A DNA stretch of 64,000 nt from the NCBI GenBank assembly GCA_010356995.1, contig ML996694.1, forward strand, positions 1,009,634 to 1,073,633, read 5' to 3'. Source of the DNA: Trichodelitschia bisporula. Lineage: Eukaryota; Ascomycota; Dothideomycetes; Phaeotrichales; Phaeotrichaceae. How positions within the stretch are numbered: the stretch's first letter is position 1; each line of letters starts with the position of its first letter. This document shows positions 21,667 to 33,600 of the stretch, one piece after another. The translations under genes were made by a program, and so were the position numbers. The notes under the pieces were generated by a model. The model did not search any database and was not told the origin of the DNA. It saw only the letters and a list, made by a program, of their open reading frames with translations.

Positions 21667-23493
21667 CTAAATAAGCGCCTTCCCCAAAAACATCCCCCGC
21701 TTAACCTCTGCCACAACATCCTTCCGATCATGCCTCCCCACCAACACCACGCCGCGCCCCCTCCGTCCCATCCGCCCCGTGCGCCCCAGCCTATGTATAA
21801 AATCGATTGTCGTATGCGGCACATCGTAAAGCACAACATGTCTCACCGCCGCCGTGTCAATGCCCCGCGACGCAATATCCGTCGTAACCAGCACCTTAAC
21901 GCCCGGCAACAAGCGGCGCGGCGCACCGCTACGCCTAGCTTCCTGCACAGGCGGCGCGGGCACCGGCGCGCCGGCATCTGTGAATTGCGCGAGGAGATCG
22001 GCTTGTTGGCGGGCGGGCAGATCGCGGTTCAGCGCCGTGGCGTCGATGCCTTTGGATAAGAGGAAGTTGGCCAGCTCGACTGTTTTCTCGCGCTCGTTGA
22101 CGAAGACTATCATACGCTTCACCTTGCCAGCGTCGGCGGGGGCGTCGTCGCTGTCTTTCCCGAGGCGGTAGAGCATGTCCGCGCAGGCGAGGTCCTTGTT
22201 GCCTTGATACGGTTGCTTTTCCGTGTCTACGACTGTGAGTTGCACGCGCCGGGGGATGGCGTGCAGGTTTGGCGTAGCCAGACGACGAATCTCCGGGAAG
22301 CGCTTGCGGAGGTAGGTATCCAGGCGGAGGGGTATGGTGGCGGAGCAGAGGATGAGTTGCTTGAGCGAGGGCGTGGCGCGGGTGATGATGTCTGAGGTCA
22401 GGGGCGCGAAGGAGCGGTCGAAGAGCGAGTCCGCCTCGTCGACTACTAGATGCGTGACGCGGCTGAGGACGTTGGGGTCGCTTTCGGCGATGCTGGCGAG
22501 GAGATGCGGGGTGCTGATGAGGATGTCGATGCCGGCGGGAGCGAAGACGCGGTTGCGGATGACGACGCCGCTGTAGGCGGCGGAGATCATGGCGGAGCGG
22601 AATTTGACGGTGTGGGAGAGGGACTTGACGAGGGTGCCGACCTGGTCTACCAGCTCAGAGGTTGGCACCAGTATGATGGCGCGAGGGCGGCCGGCGTTCG
22701 AGTGCTGCGTGGTTGAGAGTGGGGGTGCTTCCAGCGCGAGAGGATTAGGCTTCGTCTCGCCGTGCTCAGCCTCCTTCGCCTCCTCCGCTTCTCCCTCCTT
22801 CATCTCCGCCCTCTTGAGCGCATCCACAATCGGCAGCGTATACGCAAGCGTCTTCCCCGACCCCGTCTCCGCCGCAAGCAAAAACTGCTCCATCTCCTCC
22901 CCCCTCTCCTTCCTAGTCCTCCACCTCTTCCCCTCCCCCATAAGCTCGGGAATCGCCAACCTCTGCACCGCCGTCGGACTCACCTCCTCCAACCCCCCCA
23001 GCGCGCGCCCCATACTCTCCACCACCGCCTCCAATAACCCAAACCCCTCAAACCTATCCCTCTCCCCAATCGCCTTCTTAACCCCCTGCCGCACCTCATA
23101 CGGAATCTCCTGCAACGCGCGCTGCATCTTCAGCGCCTTAAAACCCTTGTCCTTCTCCTCCTTCCCCTTTCCTTCCTTCCCTCGTGTCGAACGCTTCAAC
23201 TCCGCAGCCGACCTCGGCCCTATCTCCCCGCGTATCCTCGCCTCCGTCTGATTGAGCGCCGCAAACGGACCCTCCGTGTTCCGCGGCCGTACTCGTCGTC
23301 CCGCACTGTTCATCGCCGGCGGCGGCCGCGCTACTGCCTTCGAAAGCACCATCCTCGCAGGCCGCTTCTTGTGCATCAGCGAGAGCGTACGAGTTTGCAT
23401 CGCCAATCGAGTCTGCATCGCCATCCGCGCCGGGCCAGGAAGCAGTGCGCGCATTTCGCACAGGACGCAGATAGGCGTCGAAGAGCGGAGCAT
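21667..23493 (-). CDS. MRH4: Mitochondrial DEAD-box ATP-dependent RNA helicase, MRH4 type
   Basis: Single exon, 608 aa. The N-terminus (1-70) is basic, Arg/Ser/Ala-rich and lacks acidic clusters, as expected for a mitochondrial presequence. A Q-motif-like 'VSPTAVQRLAIPEL' (~171-184) precedes Walker A 'AETGSGKT' (208-215), 'PTSELVDQ' (Ia, 277-284), 'STPHLL' (Ib), 'VDEADSLF' (II, DEAD at 352-355) and 'CSAT' (III, 383-386). The second RecA domain has 'IVFVNE' (IV), 'TTDIASRGID' (V, 537-546) and 'HRLGRTGR' (VI, 567-574). An acidic/basic insertion (~228-268) separates motifs I and Ia, as in yeast Mrh4 relatives. Mrh4 acts in assembly of the large mitochondrial ribosomal subunit in yeast; the same role here is by family. 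All catalytic motifs look intact. Confidence 0.92.
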   Translation of the reverse strand: MLRSSTPICVLCEMRALLPGPARMAMQTRLAMQTRTLSLMHKKRPARMVLSKAVARPPPAMNSAGRRVRPRNTEGPFAALNQTEARIRGEIGPRSAAELKRSTRGKEGKGKEEKDKGFKALKMQRALQEIPYEVRQGVKKAIGERDRFEGFGLLEAVVESMGRALGGLEEVSPTAVQRLAIPELMGEGKRWRTRKERGEEMEQFLLAAETGSGKTLAYTLPIVDALKRAEMKEGEAEEAKEAEHGETKPNPLALEAPPLSTTQHSNAGRPRAIILVPTSELVDQVGTLVKSLSHTVKFRSAMISAAYSGVVIRNRVFAPAGIDILISTPHLLASIAESDPNVLSRVTHLVVDEADSLFDRSFAPLTSDIITRATPSLKQLILCSATIPLRLDTYLRKRFPEIRRLATPNLHAIPRRVQLTVVDTEKQPYQGNKDLACADMLYRLGKDSDDAPADAGKVKRMIVFVNEREKTVELANFLLSKGIDATALNRDLPARQQADLLAQFTDAGAPVPAPPVQEARRSGAPRRLLPGVKVLVTTDIASRGIDTAAVRHVVLYDVPHTTIDFIHRLGRTGRMGRRGRGVVLVGRHDRKDVVAEVKRGMFLGKALI

Positions 23494-24759
23494 GGTAATC
23501 CAGTAAGCTCCTCACAATCCAGTGAGCGAAAAGTAGGGCGAAAACGGGTGTGTGGGTGGATTGTCTGTGACCCGCGCTGGTCGTCGTGCAGCGCGATGTT
23601 CGCAGAAAAAAAGTTGGCCAAGACCGCAACCCGCGGTCCGTGCGCGGGGCTAGCGCGGGAGTGGCGTCGCTAGCCTCTCGCCAGCCTTGCGCTGACGCCC
23701 TTCTGTGAACGACACGAGACGGAGGACGGGGCGGATGATGCGTGATCGATGTTGGGGGGGCTTATCGCGGACCGGAAGTGTGGTGTTGTGCGCTCAGTGA
23801 TGGAAGTGGATTGGACTTGGGCACGGAGGACGGGAGGACGTGACAAATAGACGTGTGTCCGTGGGGGAGGTAAGGCGGTGGAGGGGACTGAGGGGTGGTG
23901 ATGGAGGTGGTGGATGGAAGGTGTGACCGGGTAGGTGGGTTGGCGAGGGGACGAGGCTAGTGGTGGAGTGGTTGGTGGGGACGCTAGGGATGGCTGCTAG
24001 GGACATCACCGATGGTATTCGAGCCCGTTGCTGGCATCGGACGATTCGGTTGGTCTACATGGGATTTATGCCTCGTGCACATGATTCCGATGGACGGGAA
24101 GGGCTGCGTTGATATCAAGCTGGCTATCATCGGCGGCATATCGCGGCGCAGATCACATACTACATGGAACGACAGGTGGAGAGTCAGGCAGATCGGACGG
24201 GTTGAAGAGCATATCAGCAGCGACAGCATGGACCTATCAACTCAGGTATCAGAACCAGTCCCCAGAGTCCCTCCATACGAAGTATGCCAGTACATTTCCA
24301 GCCGAGCTTCCGCTCCCCTTCACGCCAAACTCGCAGAACAACACGATAGCGCATGGAGCCGAATAGCAAACGAAGTAGTGCGGCGCAAAAAGCGATATGG
24401 CAGCGTATCATGAAAAATACGCCTAAACGCAACCAGGTAATGCAAATGAAGGGGAATATAACAGCCCCATAAAACAACAGGCCTGAGCCAGATCCACTCT
24501 TCCCCACCACCCTCCTCCCCCTATCCAAATTGTGTCCGCACTGTAAACGTGATCAAAAAATGGATGCGCACATGATGTTCGCGATGACAATGCGGTCTCA
24601 GAAGCGAAGAACAACCCCAGATGTGCTCACTCCATACCCCCAGAGTAGCCCATCCGGCCAAGAACGACAGAAGCCATGTCATCTAGCAGTTACCAGCCGC
24701 ACACCCAAGAAATACAAAAACACCATCGCCGCCAGACCCTTAACCCATGTTGTGCCTAG
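23494..24759. other. Intergenic region, no gene seen
   Basis: 1.27 kb between the velvet gene's stop and the MRH4 start, both minus. Bases 23700-24000 are strongly G-rich on the plus strand, so C-rich toward MRH4, as in a fungal promoter. An unrecognised open frame at 24012-24413 has no supporting features. Confidence 0.5.
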
Positions 24760-26550
24760 TCATACTTCCCTCCGTCGTTTTCTCCGTCCATCCTCCTCGT
24801 CTTCGCTGCTTCCTCTGCTCCGCCCATTCGGTACGTCGGCCGCATCTCCCATGCTGTTCCTCTGGCTCTCGCGCTCCCTCCTCCGCCCGAGCGCCTTCTC
24901 GTTGCCCTTCTTGACCTGGATGTTACAGCCTTGTAGTTTCAGCGCACGCGTGAGCGCAGACGAAGGCCGCATCCCAGGGAAATCCTTAGCCGTGTAAACC
25001 GTAAACACATCGCTGAGCACCTCCGTAAGAATCGGCGAAAAGCCCCCAACAACCAAATGCGCCGGATCCACGCGCATAAGCACAAACCGCAGCCGGTACT
25101 TGCCGTGAGTCCGACACGAGAGATCCGGAAAGCAGAAAAAGCACCCCTCGACGTCATGCTCGTCCTTCGCAACACTCGGAGAAGCAACAAGTTGGCCCAT
25201 CAACCGCCGCGTTGTCCGTCTATCCGGCTGCACGAGCGCCGTCTCCTCTGCTGATCCATCGGCGTTCCAAAGCGTGCAGTGCACCAAATTGAAGCTGTAT
25301 TTCAGCTCGTCCATATCGACTCCACCGGTTTGCGGATCTTTCACTTCGAGCTGGATGATGGGGGGAGGGTCAATGACGCGCCGATCCCGTTCGCCGAATC
25401 CGCAGGCGCGAGCGGCGATCGGTTGCTGGCGGATAATAAGCTTGTACTGCAGGTCGCTCTGGGACACATTTGGCGGCATGGACGCGCCATGTGCTTGCGC
25501 GCCGGGGTTGGGATGCGAGGTCGGCGCATGCGGAGGAGGTCCTGGATGTCCGTGGTGAGGAGGAGGTGGGTGTGACATATGGGGAGAAGGGTGAGAGGTG
25601 TATGAGGACGGGTGTGGCGGGGGTGGATGCGAAGGGTGTATGGGAGATGCAGCCGCTGCTACTGGTGACATCGGATACCTCTTTTCCGTTTTTGGCGCGG
25701 AAGTCGGCGGTGGAGGTGGAGCGGCGGAAATGTGGCGAGGAGGGAGTGTGGAAGGGTGCTCAGGATATTGCGACTGCGGTTGCATCGGGTAGGGCGCCGG
25801 TGCTGGAGGCGGATGTTGGCTAGGCGGACTGTTGCCCGAGCTTGACGGCTGTGGGGTGGAACGATAGGGCGGCGGTGCTGGGACTGATCCGGATGAGTGA
25901 TAAGATGGCGGATAACTGGAAGCAGGGGATGGAAGGCTAGAGTAAGATTGATGCCGAAGATGGGGATGAGCGTCAACTGGGGAAAGATAGGATGTTGCTG
26001 GTTGTGCTGGCCCCGATTCATGTTGTAGATTATATTTTTCGTCTGAGCGACGGGGCGGAAACCGGTCAATGGCAGAGCGTGGTGGTGAGCGTGGAGAGTA
26101 CGTCGGCTCTGACCTCGGCGGTGTGTAAGGATTATTCGGTGAGAGCAGGAGGTTGTCCAACGGCGCCGCACGGTACGGCTTAGGCTGAGACCTCGACGCT
26201 GATGAACCAGGTGCTGGTGGATTGTGGATGGAAGGAAGGGACTGGTGGTGCTGATGATAGGGCTGTTGCGGATGCTGAGGCTGAGGCTGTTGATGTTGAT
26301 TCTGCTGTGGTTGATTCTGGTAATAATGGTTTTGCTGTTGTTGTGAGCTGGGTGGAATCATGAGAGGAGGAAGCTGAATCTGCGGAAGGCGTCTCTGTGA
26401 GAAGTCAAGGAGATGCGGAGGAGGAAAACTCGGTGCTGTCTGAGTTTCAGCCATTGTAGAAGGCGGAGAGGCGCTCGGCTTGTGTGTTTTCGGATGCGAC
26501 TGGTGCAGTGAGTGATGCTGAATCGCCGGTGGGACCGGAGCTCGCGACAT
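24760..26550 (-). CDS. velC: Velvet-domain developmental regulator, probably VelC
   Basis: Single exon, 596 aa. Residues 1-~365 are disordered and extremely rich in Pro, Gln, His and Ser. The velvet domain spans ~368-548. Landmarks are 'YKLIIRQQPIAARACGFGERDRR' (start of fold), 'IDPPPIIQLEV', 'LMGQLVASP', 'FFCFPDLSCRTHGKYRLRF' and 'VYTAKDFPGM', followed by 'NIQVKK'. The C-terminus is acidic and then basic ('RRKRRREV'), a good nuclear localisation signal. Velvet proteins bind DNA through an NF-kB-like fold and control sporulation and secondary metabolism, often as heterodimers. A compact domain without the long VelB insertion, placed at the C-terminus after a long Pro-rich tail, favours VelC over VelB, VosA or VeA. 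That subfamily choice needs a tree. The gene opens onto a 17-kb gap, which could hold an extended promoter. Confidence 0.88.
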   Translation of the reverse strand: MSRAPVPPAIQHHSLHQSHPKTHKPSASPPSTMAETQTAPSFPPPHLLDFSQRRLPQIQLPPLMIPPSSQQQQNHYYQNQPQQNQHQQPQPQHPQQPYHQHHQSLPSIHNPPAPGSSASRSQPKPYRAAPLDNLLLSPNNPYTPPRSEPTYSPRSPPRSAIDRFPPRRSDEKYNLQHESGPAQPATSYLSPVDAHPHLRHQSYSSLPSPASSYPPSYHSSGSVPAPPPYRSTPQPSSSGNSPPSQHPPPAPAPYPMQPQSQYPEHPSTLPPRHISAAPPPPPTSAPKTEKRYPMSPVAAAASPIHPSHPPPPHPSSYTSHPSPHMSHPPPPHHGHPGPPPHAPTSHPNPGAQAHGASMPPNVSQSDLQYKLIIRQQPIAARACGFGERDRRVIDPPPIIQLEVKDPQTGGVDMDELKYSFNLVHCTLWNADGSAEETALVQPDRRTTRRLMGQLVASPSVAKDEHDVEGCFFCFPDLSCRTHGKYRLRFVLMRVDPAHLVVGGFSPILTEVLSDVFTVYTAKDFPGMRPSSALTRALKLQGCNIQVKKGNEKALGRRRERESQRNSMGDAADVPNGRSRGSSEDEEDGRRKRRREV

Positions 26551-27623
26551 GCGGGACGTAACGCTGCTAGAATGCTGCCAACCTCTGTTGCAGCGGCAGC
26601 ATGTGATGGTTATGTCCTTGTGATGGTTTCGAAGTGAAAGAGGTGATGGGGTGGTCGTCCACTAGCGATGCGATCCAGAGAATACTGCAAGCCTAACGTA
26701 GAAGTGTACCAGAAAAGCGCGAGTCGAGGAGACGATGTTCGATGATGGGGTCGGTGGCGCTTGAGCGATGGTGGCGTTCAACGTCCAAGAGATCACGATG
26801 CCGCGGCGATGATCAGCAATGACCGCGCTGGAGGAGGAGGAAAGGCGGGAAAGAGTGGCAGCGGGACAGTCGAGACCGTAGAGTAGGACCAGAAGAAGGG
26901 CCCCTAACGTTAATTATGGAGGCCAGAGCGCGCTCTCAGCGCTTATAGCGAAGAATCCGACTCGTGGGCCCCGGTTTGGGACGAAGATATAACCGGACGG
27001 GGTACCAGGTATGAGATCGTCAGGCGATAAACAATGGCGAGCGCCAACACAATGCTCTCCGCTTCGCTAACCTCGCAGGGCAGGACAAGGTGTCTGGCCG
27101 GGGGCGTGGGGGACGGGGTGTCGACGACGGGTGTCGAGGATGAGGTGGGTGGGATAATCTAAAACGGCGGCGCAGGGCTAGGGTGGAAGTTCCAGGATTG
27201 GGGTACGATGGCGCTTTTTGTTTCTATTGCTCTTTGCCCTGTCCTTGGACACCACATCTGCGACGAGTAGCCGAGGTGTGTGCGCGTGTGAGGTCGCCCG
27301 TCTTGAACTATCGTGGCTGTTGTGAGGCGGCGGGGGCGGGGGGTGGAGTGAAAGGGCGGCGATCGATGAACGTTTTCCCGGGCCACCACAGTTCGAGCGC
27401 GCTTGCTTGTTGATATACGACGGACAAGCGGGATCCAGCGTTACGGTGGTGGACTGAAGGACGAGGGAACTTGTCTGTTGCTACATAGGACCAGGGGGGG
27501 TATAGTTGAAAGCTAGTGAAAAGGGCAAGCTAGGACACGACCACGGGGGCGGATGGGGCGTTGGACGTGGAAAAACGGTCATGGACGCTCCGGGGGGCCA
27601 CTTCTGGCGGGCCGTTGAGGGAA

Positions 27624-27644
27624 GGGGGGGGGGGGGGGGGGGGG
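27624..27644 (+). repeat. 21-base G run
   Basis: An uninterrupted run of 21 G on the plus strand, about 1.1 kb upstream of the velvet gene start. Such runs form quadruplexes and are unstable in replication and hard to sequence, so the exact length may be unreliable. Confidence 0.9.
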
Positions 27645-30600
27645 TAGAGGGAAGCGTGGAGGAGGACGGGGCCAGGGTAATGCTAGCCTTTAATCCATTC
27701 ACCGTGGCACGCCGGGCTCATGCCGCAATGCGCGGCTGGCGGGATGCAGATTGGCAGAAACTTTGCAGAACACACCACTAGACGGAGAGCTTGAGAGGAA
27801 GCCCCAAGGTCCACAAGGTCGGTCCAAGGTTGGCCCAGACCGGGGGTGGGAAGGATGAGGTGGTGCGGAGCGTTCGCGCTGTGCGACACTGACGGCTGGT
27901 ACTGCTGGAAAAATGGTGAAGGCTGTGCTCACCTGTCGGGCGTTAGGTTAGTTAGGGTATTTCTGTCCTCAGTTGATTGGGGCAGCTCGTCATTAATGAG
28001 GGCAGTAGACGTCTCACAAACAGCCGGGAGGAATTTCCATAGCAGCAGGGGCCCAACAGGCTGGACAGCCTTGAGACCTAAAGAATCGAAAGCGTGAGCG
28101 GTACCTTCAAAGTTAGAAGCAGACGAACTTAGAATCGAGAGAAAGGCGAAACAAGGCTGTTTGCTTACTGTCACAAGTTGGATCGATATGGTACAGTAGG
28201 AGAAAAGTTCCAGCGAGAGAAGAGGGACACAACGGCGGCGACGTACGAAAAAGGCTGCGCACTGGGCTTGCTACAGTACTTGGTCGCGAGGCTGTCTAAC
28301 GTAAGAGGCATACTCCCCACGCAATCCATTAGCGGGCAACAGACTTACGGCCAGCAGACGATAAACAACGATTCTGCATGACGGAAGGCCGTGCGACGAA
28401 GCCTTGGCTGTCACTCCGAGTGATGGTGTGGCCGTCCGCGTCAGAGTATCGGCTGTTTCTGCACTCTCGTGCAAGCAAAGTACGGCATTCCAGGTGTGCG
28501 TGTGAAGGCCCTGTCGACGGGGAGGGGGGTACATGAGCGATACGTAGAATGGAGAGCGATTTTAGGTGATTGAGCGGAGTAGCATGCATGTACCAGTCCT
28601 GGAATACTCGTACTGGATGGAAATACCGCGTGTGTGACTTTCTGAACTGTACCTCCCACACGTCCAGGACGGTAGGTTGGTTGTGTTTCACAACCAAGAC
28701 CTGCACCATTGCTGCACCTGCACCCGCGCAACCCACCCGTCCGGGAGGCCGCGCGCCTATGGTCAGGGAAATCTGCAGCCTGCGAAAGAGGCCACTCTTC
28801 GCGGGGAGCCGTTGCGGAGTTGGTCGTTGTTCATTGTTGGTCGGCAGCACCCTTGCGTTCGTCCTCAGCTCCTCCTTCAATGGTCCAGTCATCTGTTCGG
28901 TGCATCGTAAGGAGAGACCACTTACACCATCAACCGCCACGCACTCCTTCCACTCAACACCCTGCAGACCAGATATGCCCTGTCCGTTTTTAGCGGCCAT
29001 CCGTCTAGTGTGCACCCGGGAATGACCTACATAGAGCATGTTTGCCCGGCAGCCAAGGGCAGTTGACCGGCTACTTTCCGCACGACGGGCTGCAGAATGC
29101 CATCCTCAGCCATCGGGGCATGGCCCCCCTAAGGTAGTTGAGCGCGGCGTCTTGTCGACGGCCGGCCACTAACCACTTGAATGTGGCTGTCTTCTGCTAC
29201 CGGCGCTGCCGATATGAGAGTGCAATCGATGTGGAGAGAAGGTGGCTACCCGAAAACACCGCTTATTGGCAAGCAAGCTTCCTCAAACATCGAGGCGGGG
29301 GATTTGAATCTGGTGGCGCCGTATCCTTCGATGCACCTTGATCCTGCCAATGTTCGATTGTCAGATATTGCAGACAGTGTAAGCCCGAGCATTGCTGGAA
29401 GCATTGCTACCAAAAACCCAGTCAAAGTCAGAAGAGTCGTCATGGCAGACACGAATCAATCGAGGCCGATCTAAGGTTCGGACAGGTTGCGAGGGGAGGC
29501 GGGGTTCGGATAGGCGGATCAAAGGCCGTACGTTCGCAGGATACATTGCGGCAGATTGATTGACGAGGTATGGCAAGGGTGAGGGGGTCAGGAGGCCCTG
29601 TATGACACTCAAGTCTTGATGCACTCTCTTTGCAGTTGTCATATCTCGGCCAGAAGATCCTGATTGCAAAGTTATGTACAGACAACGTACCGATGGCGTA
29701 TTGATTGTACCTGTCTTTACCTATCCGTGGCTAATGGGTTGAGGCTGTCCGTATCCACACTCCTGGGCTCGGGTACGCCGCTAGGACAACGGGGAAGGGT
29801 GATCCGTTTCGGCTGCATCGCGCAGACCAAGCAAGGGCGGGCCGCGTCTCTCTTTTCGCTTCCCGTCCACGATCTTACGAGTTTCGTGCGAGGTTAGAAG
29901 CAGAAAATGGGGCGCAGCACCGCAATCCAACGGCGGACAGACAGATTGGCGAAGGAAAGCCATTTACCCCGAAGATGGGTGGCGGGCGCTGCGCTTGCAT
30001 GAGCAACACTGTACGGGTATGTAGGTACGGACTTCGGCTGGGGTGGAGAAGTCGGAGAAAGTAAGTTTAAGCGTTCTGGGGGGGGAACGACGGCAGGTAT
30101 GTCTAGGCGATACTAGATCCGGGGTTTTGGGGGGAGAAAAGGTGAAACGGCGTCGGAGCTTTGGGAGAGGGGAGAAAGTTTGGGATGAAGTTGTTGGGTT
30201 GGCGGTTGGTGAGAGGGGAGCTAGTGATGGTGTAGTTCTACGATCCGTAAGCTGTGTGGTCGTGGAGTTGCTCCGGAGAATTGGAGACGATTGATGTCCC
30301 GACTTCCGTCTCTTTCTCCGAAGCCAAGATCATGAGGCTTGAAATGCCAAGAAAAGAGGCGTTTTGATCCGGCATCACCTCTTTCACGACATGCTGCTCT
30401 CTTACGGGTACTGTTCTCGAAGCTTTTTGCACTTCATCCTCTAACATTTAGACCACTGGAATCGTTTTATGTGCAACTTAATCGTATACTCATCCTCTAA
30501 AAGCGTATCCGAGTGTATTGCATGCCATCTCTGTGCTGCCTTCACGTCAAGCTTTCCCGCGAAGCTTCTTTCGGACAGCCCGACGTATCCCCCCTCCAGC

Positions 30601-33600
30601 TCATGCATTCCTCCTCATCCAATAATGCTCCCGCATCTGTCCTCTCTTCAACCTGAATAATACTAGCTGTATTCTCTCCTGCAACTCCTCTTCCGGTCTC
30701 CTCCCCTCTTCTCCCCTCGGCTTGTCGCATATACGAGTAAGCACGGAGCGCGCGTCCGCTGCGGCATGGTACATACAGAATGCAGAGCAGCCGCCGGAAG
30801 GGATGGACTTCCGTCTCTTTGCACGTCCCCGTGCCTTTTCTCACCATCCCTCACCATCACCTCATTTACGCGGCAGCGGCGTGCTCCCGAGCCGAAGCAG
30901 GCCAAGTCTAAGTTACTGTGGTAGGGTATGGGTATGTCTCCCCAGGAACCGCAGCTTCCTCTCGCATCCTTCACGCGGGGCTTTCACTGTGACCAATGCA
31001 ACACATCCTCCCCCCCGCTTCCCGCCATACTGTACCTGCAGCTGCAAAAAACTTGGGTGAGAAAATTTGCAATCAGACGACGCATTCGCTCGACGTAACA
31101 CCAGCCGCCATCGCAGCCATCTCCGTCGGATGTGTACACGCCCATTCCCACGATTCGTCTGCACCTTTGCGTCGCTTGAAATATCCCTTACTCAGTTATT
31201 GACAGGCTTCGAACCCGAACCCGGAATGGAACACCTATGACGCTGACCTTACCATCTGGTCGCTACCAGGGCTTCTCTTCTCGAAGGTACGGAAACCACT
31301 CACGTCTCTTCTACCCAAAGTTTTATTATATTGCAAAAGTGGACCGCATCCCCCCCTGCGGCGAAGACGAGCGGGAGGCGTCAGTCGACAAGATGGGCGT
31401 CACATCTGCAGGATGCAACCTCAATAACCGCCATCGACCGGCTCCTTGGTTCCTCTTCACTGGCCCTCCCAATATGTTCATGTTTCGTCCCCGCCTTGTT
31501 ACCCGGGTTTGCTTTGCGGTGCTAGTTCAGACTCACGCCCAAAAAGTATGGGCATCCCGGAACAGTGCCAGCCTCTCAACCTAGTCCTCCTCAAAGCCGA
31601 TAACCCTGCAATCGCTTCTGCAAGGGAGTATCTGCTGCCACCCCTTCCCCCATAGCCTGCTAGCCTGATCCCCGGAACCGCAAGGGCCAAGAGGTCATCG
31701 AAGATACGGGCGCGGCGAAGAACTTTCCCCTCAAGGTTCATGGCACGTTCATCGAACTTTATTGCCTTGAGATCATCCTGGGCACGCTGACTGGTTGGTG
31801 GCCGCTTTGCTGGGTCTGTCAATCTGCCATACCCTGCCCTTATTTGCGCAATTAAGAGCACTGATTTTGAAGCAGCTCTCGCCTACGCTATCCATGCTGT
31901 ACGGATTCACGGCGTCTTGAGGCGAGTAGGTCGATATGCGCCGCGGGATATTTCACCCGCTGCATGCGTTCAACAGCTACCGCATTGCATATACGCAACG
32001 CTGCGGCAAAGATGGCCAGTCTTTCCACTTTAGTACGCGCTGCTGAGGACGGTACTGCGCAAAGGCCAATATCCAAAGTTAAGCATCCGTGCCAGCGAGA
32101 GGGCTGGAGACAATACTTGTTTACCATATCCGGCAGCTCATTGCCCACAGAGATGTCCACACTTTCGAGAATATTGTTCTCTTGCACTGCCCCAATCCTC
32201 CAGCCCAGGTGGGACTAGGCCAATCGTCAGCCGGGTGCCAGCAAGTTGGCAAATATACGAACCCGACCACATCAACCCAACATCGAAAGCAAGATTCATT
32301 GTCGGGGTCCGGAGGTACATATCAGGCACGACACCCAGAAATGGACGAATTTGTGCAACCGGTCTGGTGGATGCGCTAGCATACGCACTGATCGCACTGT
32401 GAATCGGCACGTGGGTGGTAGGTCTCCGTGCGTGGCGAATGAGCGCTTAAATATCCAGAGCGCATCTGTTGCGGAGGCGTTTGAGAAGGACGGTTCTGTG
32501 GCTCGTCAAGATTAAATTTGCGGGGAATGGCATGGTAGCCTGTAACTCAGTGGTTGCCGGCTCGCCCTGGAACGCAAGGTCAGTACAGTATTGACCTCAC
32601 GAAGAGAACAGCAACCCTTGCTTTCGGCCTATTAATATGCCCAGTTCCGGGATCGAATTCGCCGCTTTTCGGGTTTGCTACTCTGTCCCCCAAACATCGC
32701 CTATCAATGCGCTACATCCCAGGTCGCGCGGCAAGCGCTCACGGCGCGAGCTCCTACCAGCCAGTGACCACCCAAAACCAGCGACCTTGCTCAAGGGGTT
32801 CCAGAAAGCTTCCAGAATATCTTGGGGTGTTTTGTCCATATTGCGGTTGCAGTCTGCACGGTCCCATCCTGGCCGGCTATTGTTTCCTTCAAATTAACCC
32901 CGTCGTTGCCAGCTTCCTTCCCTGGCAATCATCCATCGACCCGCCGCCACATCCGCTGTGCGCAATTGGCCCGCATGCCGGCTTGGCGGGTAAAGGGTAT
33001 ATGTGGTGGTGATAACACCTCACGGTTTCGGTCAGCCGCTCCGCTCGCCGGATTGCGAAGGATCCGTTCGATATTGATGCTCGAGCTCTCGTTTCCCGTC
33101 GCCTCTCCCCGACGGAGCGAGAAGCTTGTCCTCGGCGATCGACCTTGATCCTTAAGTCGGCAGCCTAAGATTGCTGTAGGGAATTTTATTCAACCCCACT
33201 TCCGCAGAGCTTCTATCTGCTTCCGTATCCCAGCTCGCGATCCCGCAGGCTGGGTGGAGTGGATATTGTGCAATATCAGGGCCACGTGACATCATCGAAG
33301 GCCTCAAAACTGACCGGCGATGCAGCCTGGCTCGCGGGCGGCCAGATTGCTGGTCATGTCAAGCCTCCAAGACGGACCAAGGTGATTTGGACACAAAAGT
33401 TTGGTTCCACAATTTGACGAACCACTCGTATTCACTCCAGACCACTCCGGCATCGCTGGATTGCCGATTGAGGAACGGCACCCGGCCGGTATCCGCAATG
33501 GCCTAGCCCGGCGGCCACACGCCTAGCACCGTTTCCAGCACGGGAAGACCACTGACCGAGAAAAAGTGCCGGCCTTCTCGCAGTCGCTCTCAATAGCCAC

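Noticed and set aside
24012-24413. 133-codon plus-strand frame starting with ATG
   Set aside because: No motif, neutral codon use, and it lies in the 3' flank of the velvet gene.
14091-24445. Shared AGGTAATGCAAATG downstream of two minus-strand genes (about 14091 and 24432)
   Set aside because: A single 14-15 base match in 64 kb, counting both strands, is within what chance gives.
28329-29039. 236-codon minus-strand frame in the gap
   Set aside because: No domain, no splice support, random-looking composition.
31201-31275. tRNA-like boxes on the minus strand (GGTTCGAAGCC and TGGTAGCGACCAGATGG)
   Set aside because: The B-box-like end is suggestive, but the T stem is weak and no matching acceptor stem can be drawn.
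32540-32660. TAACTCAGTGGTTG resembling a tRNA A box, with GGATCGAATTC downstream
   Set aside because: Spacing is too long, the B box has two mismatches, and no acceptor stem pairs.
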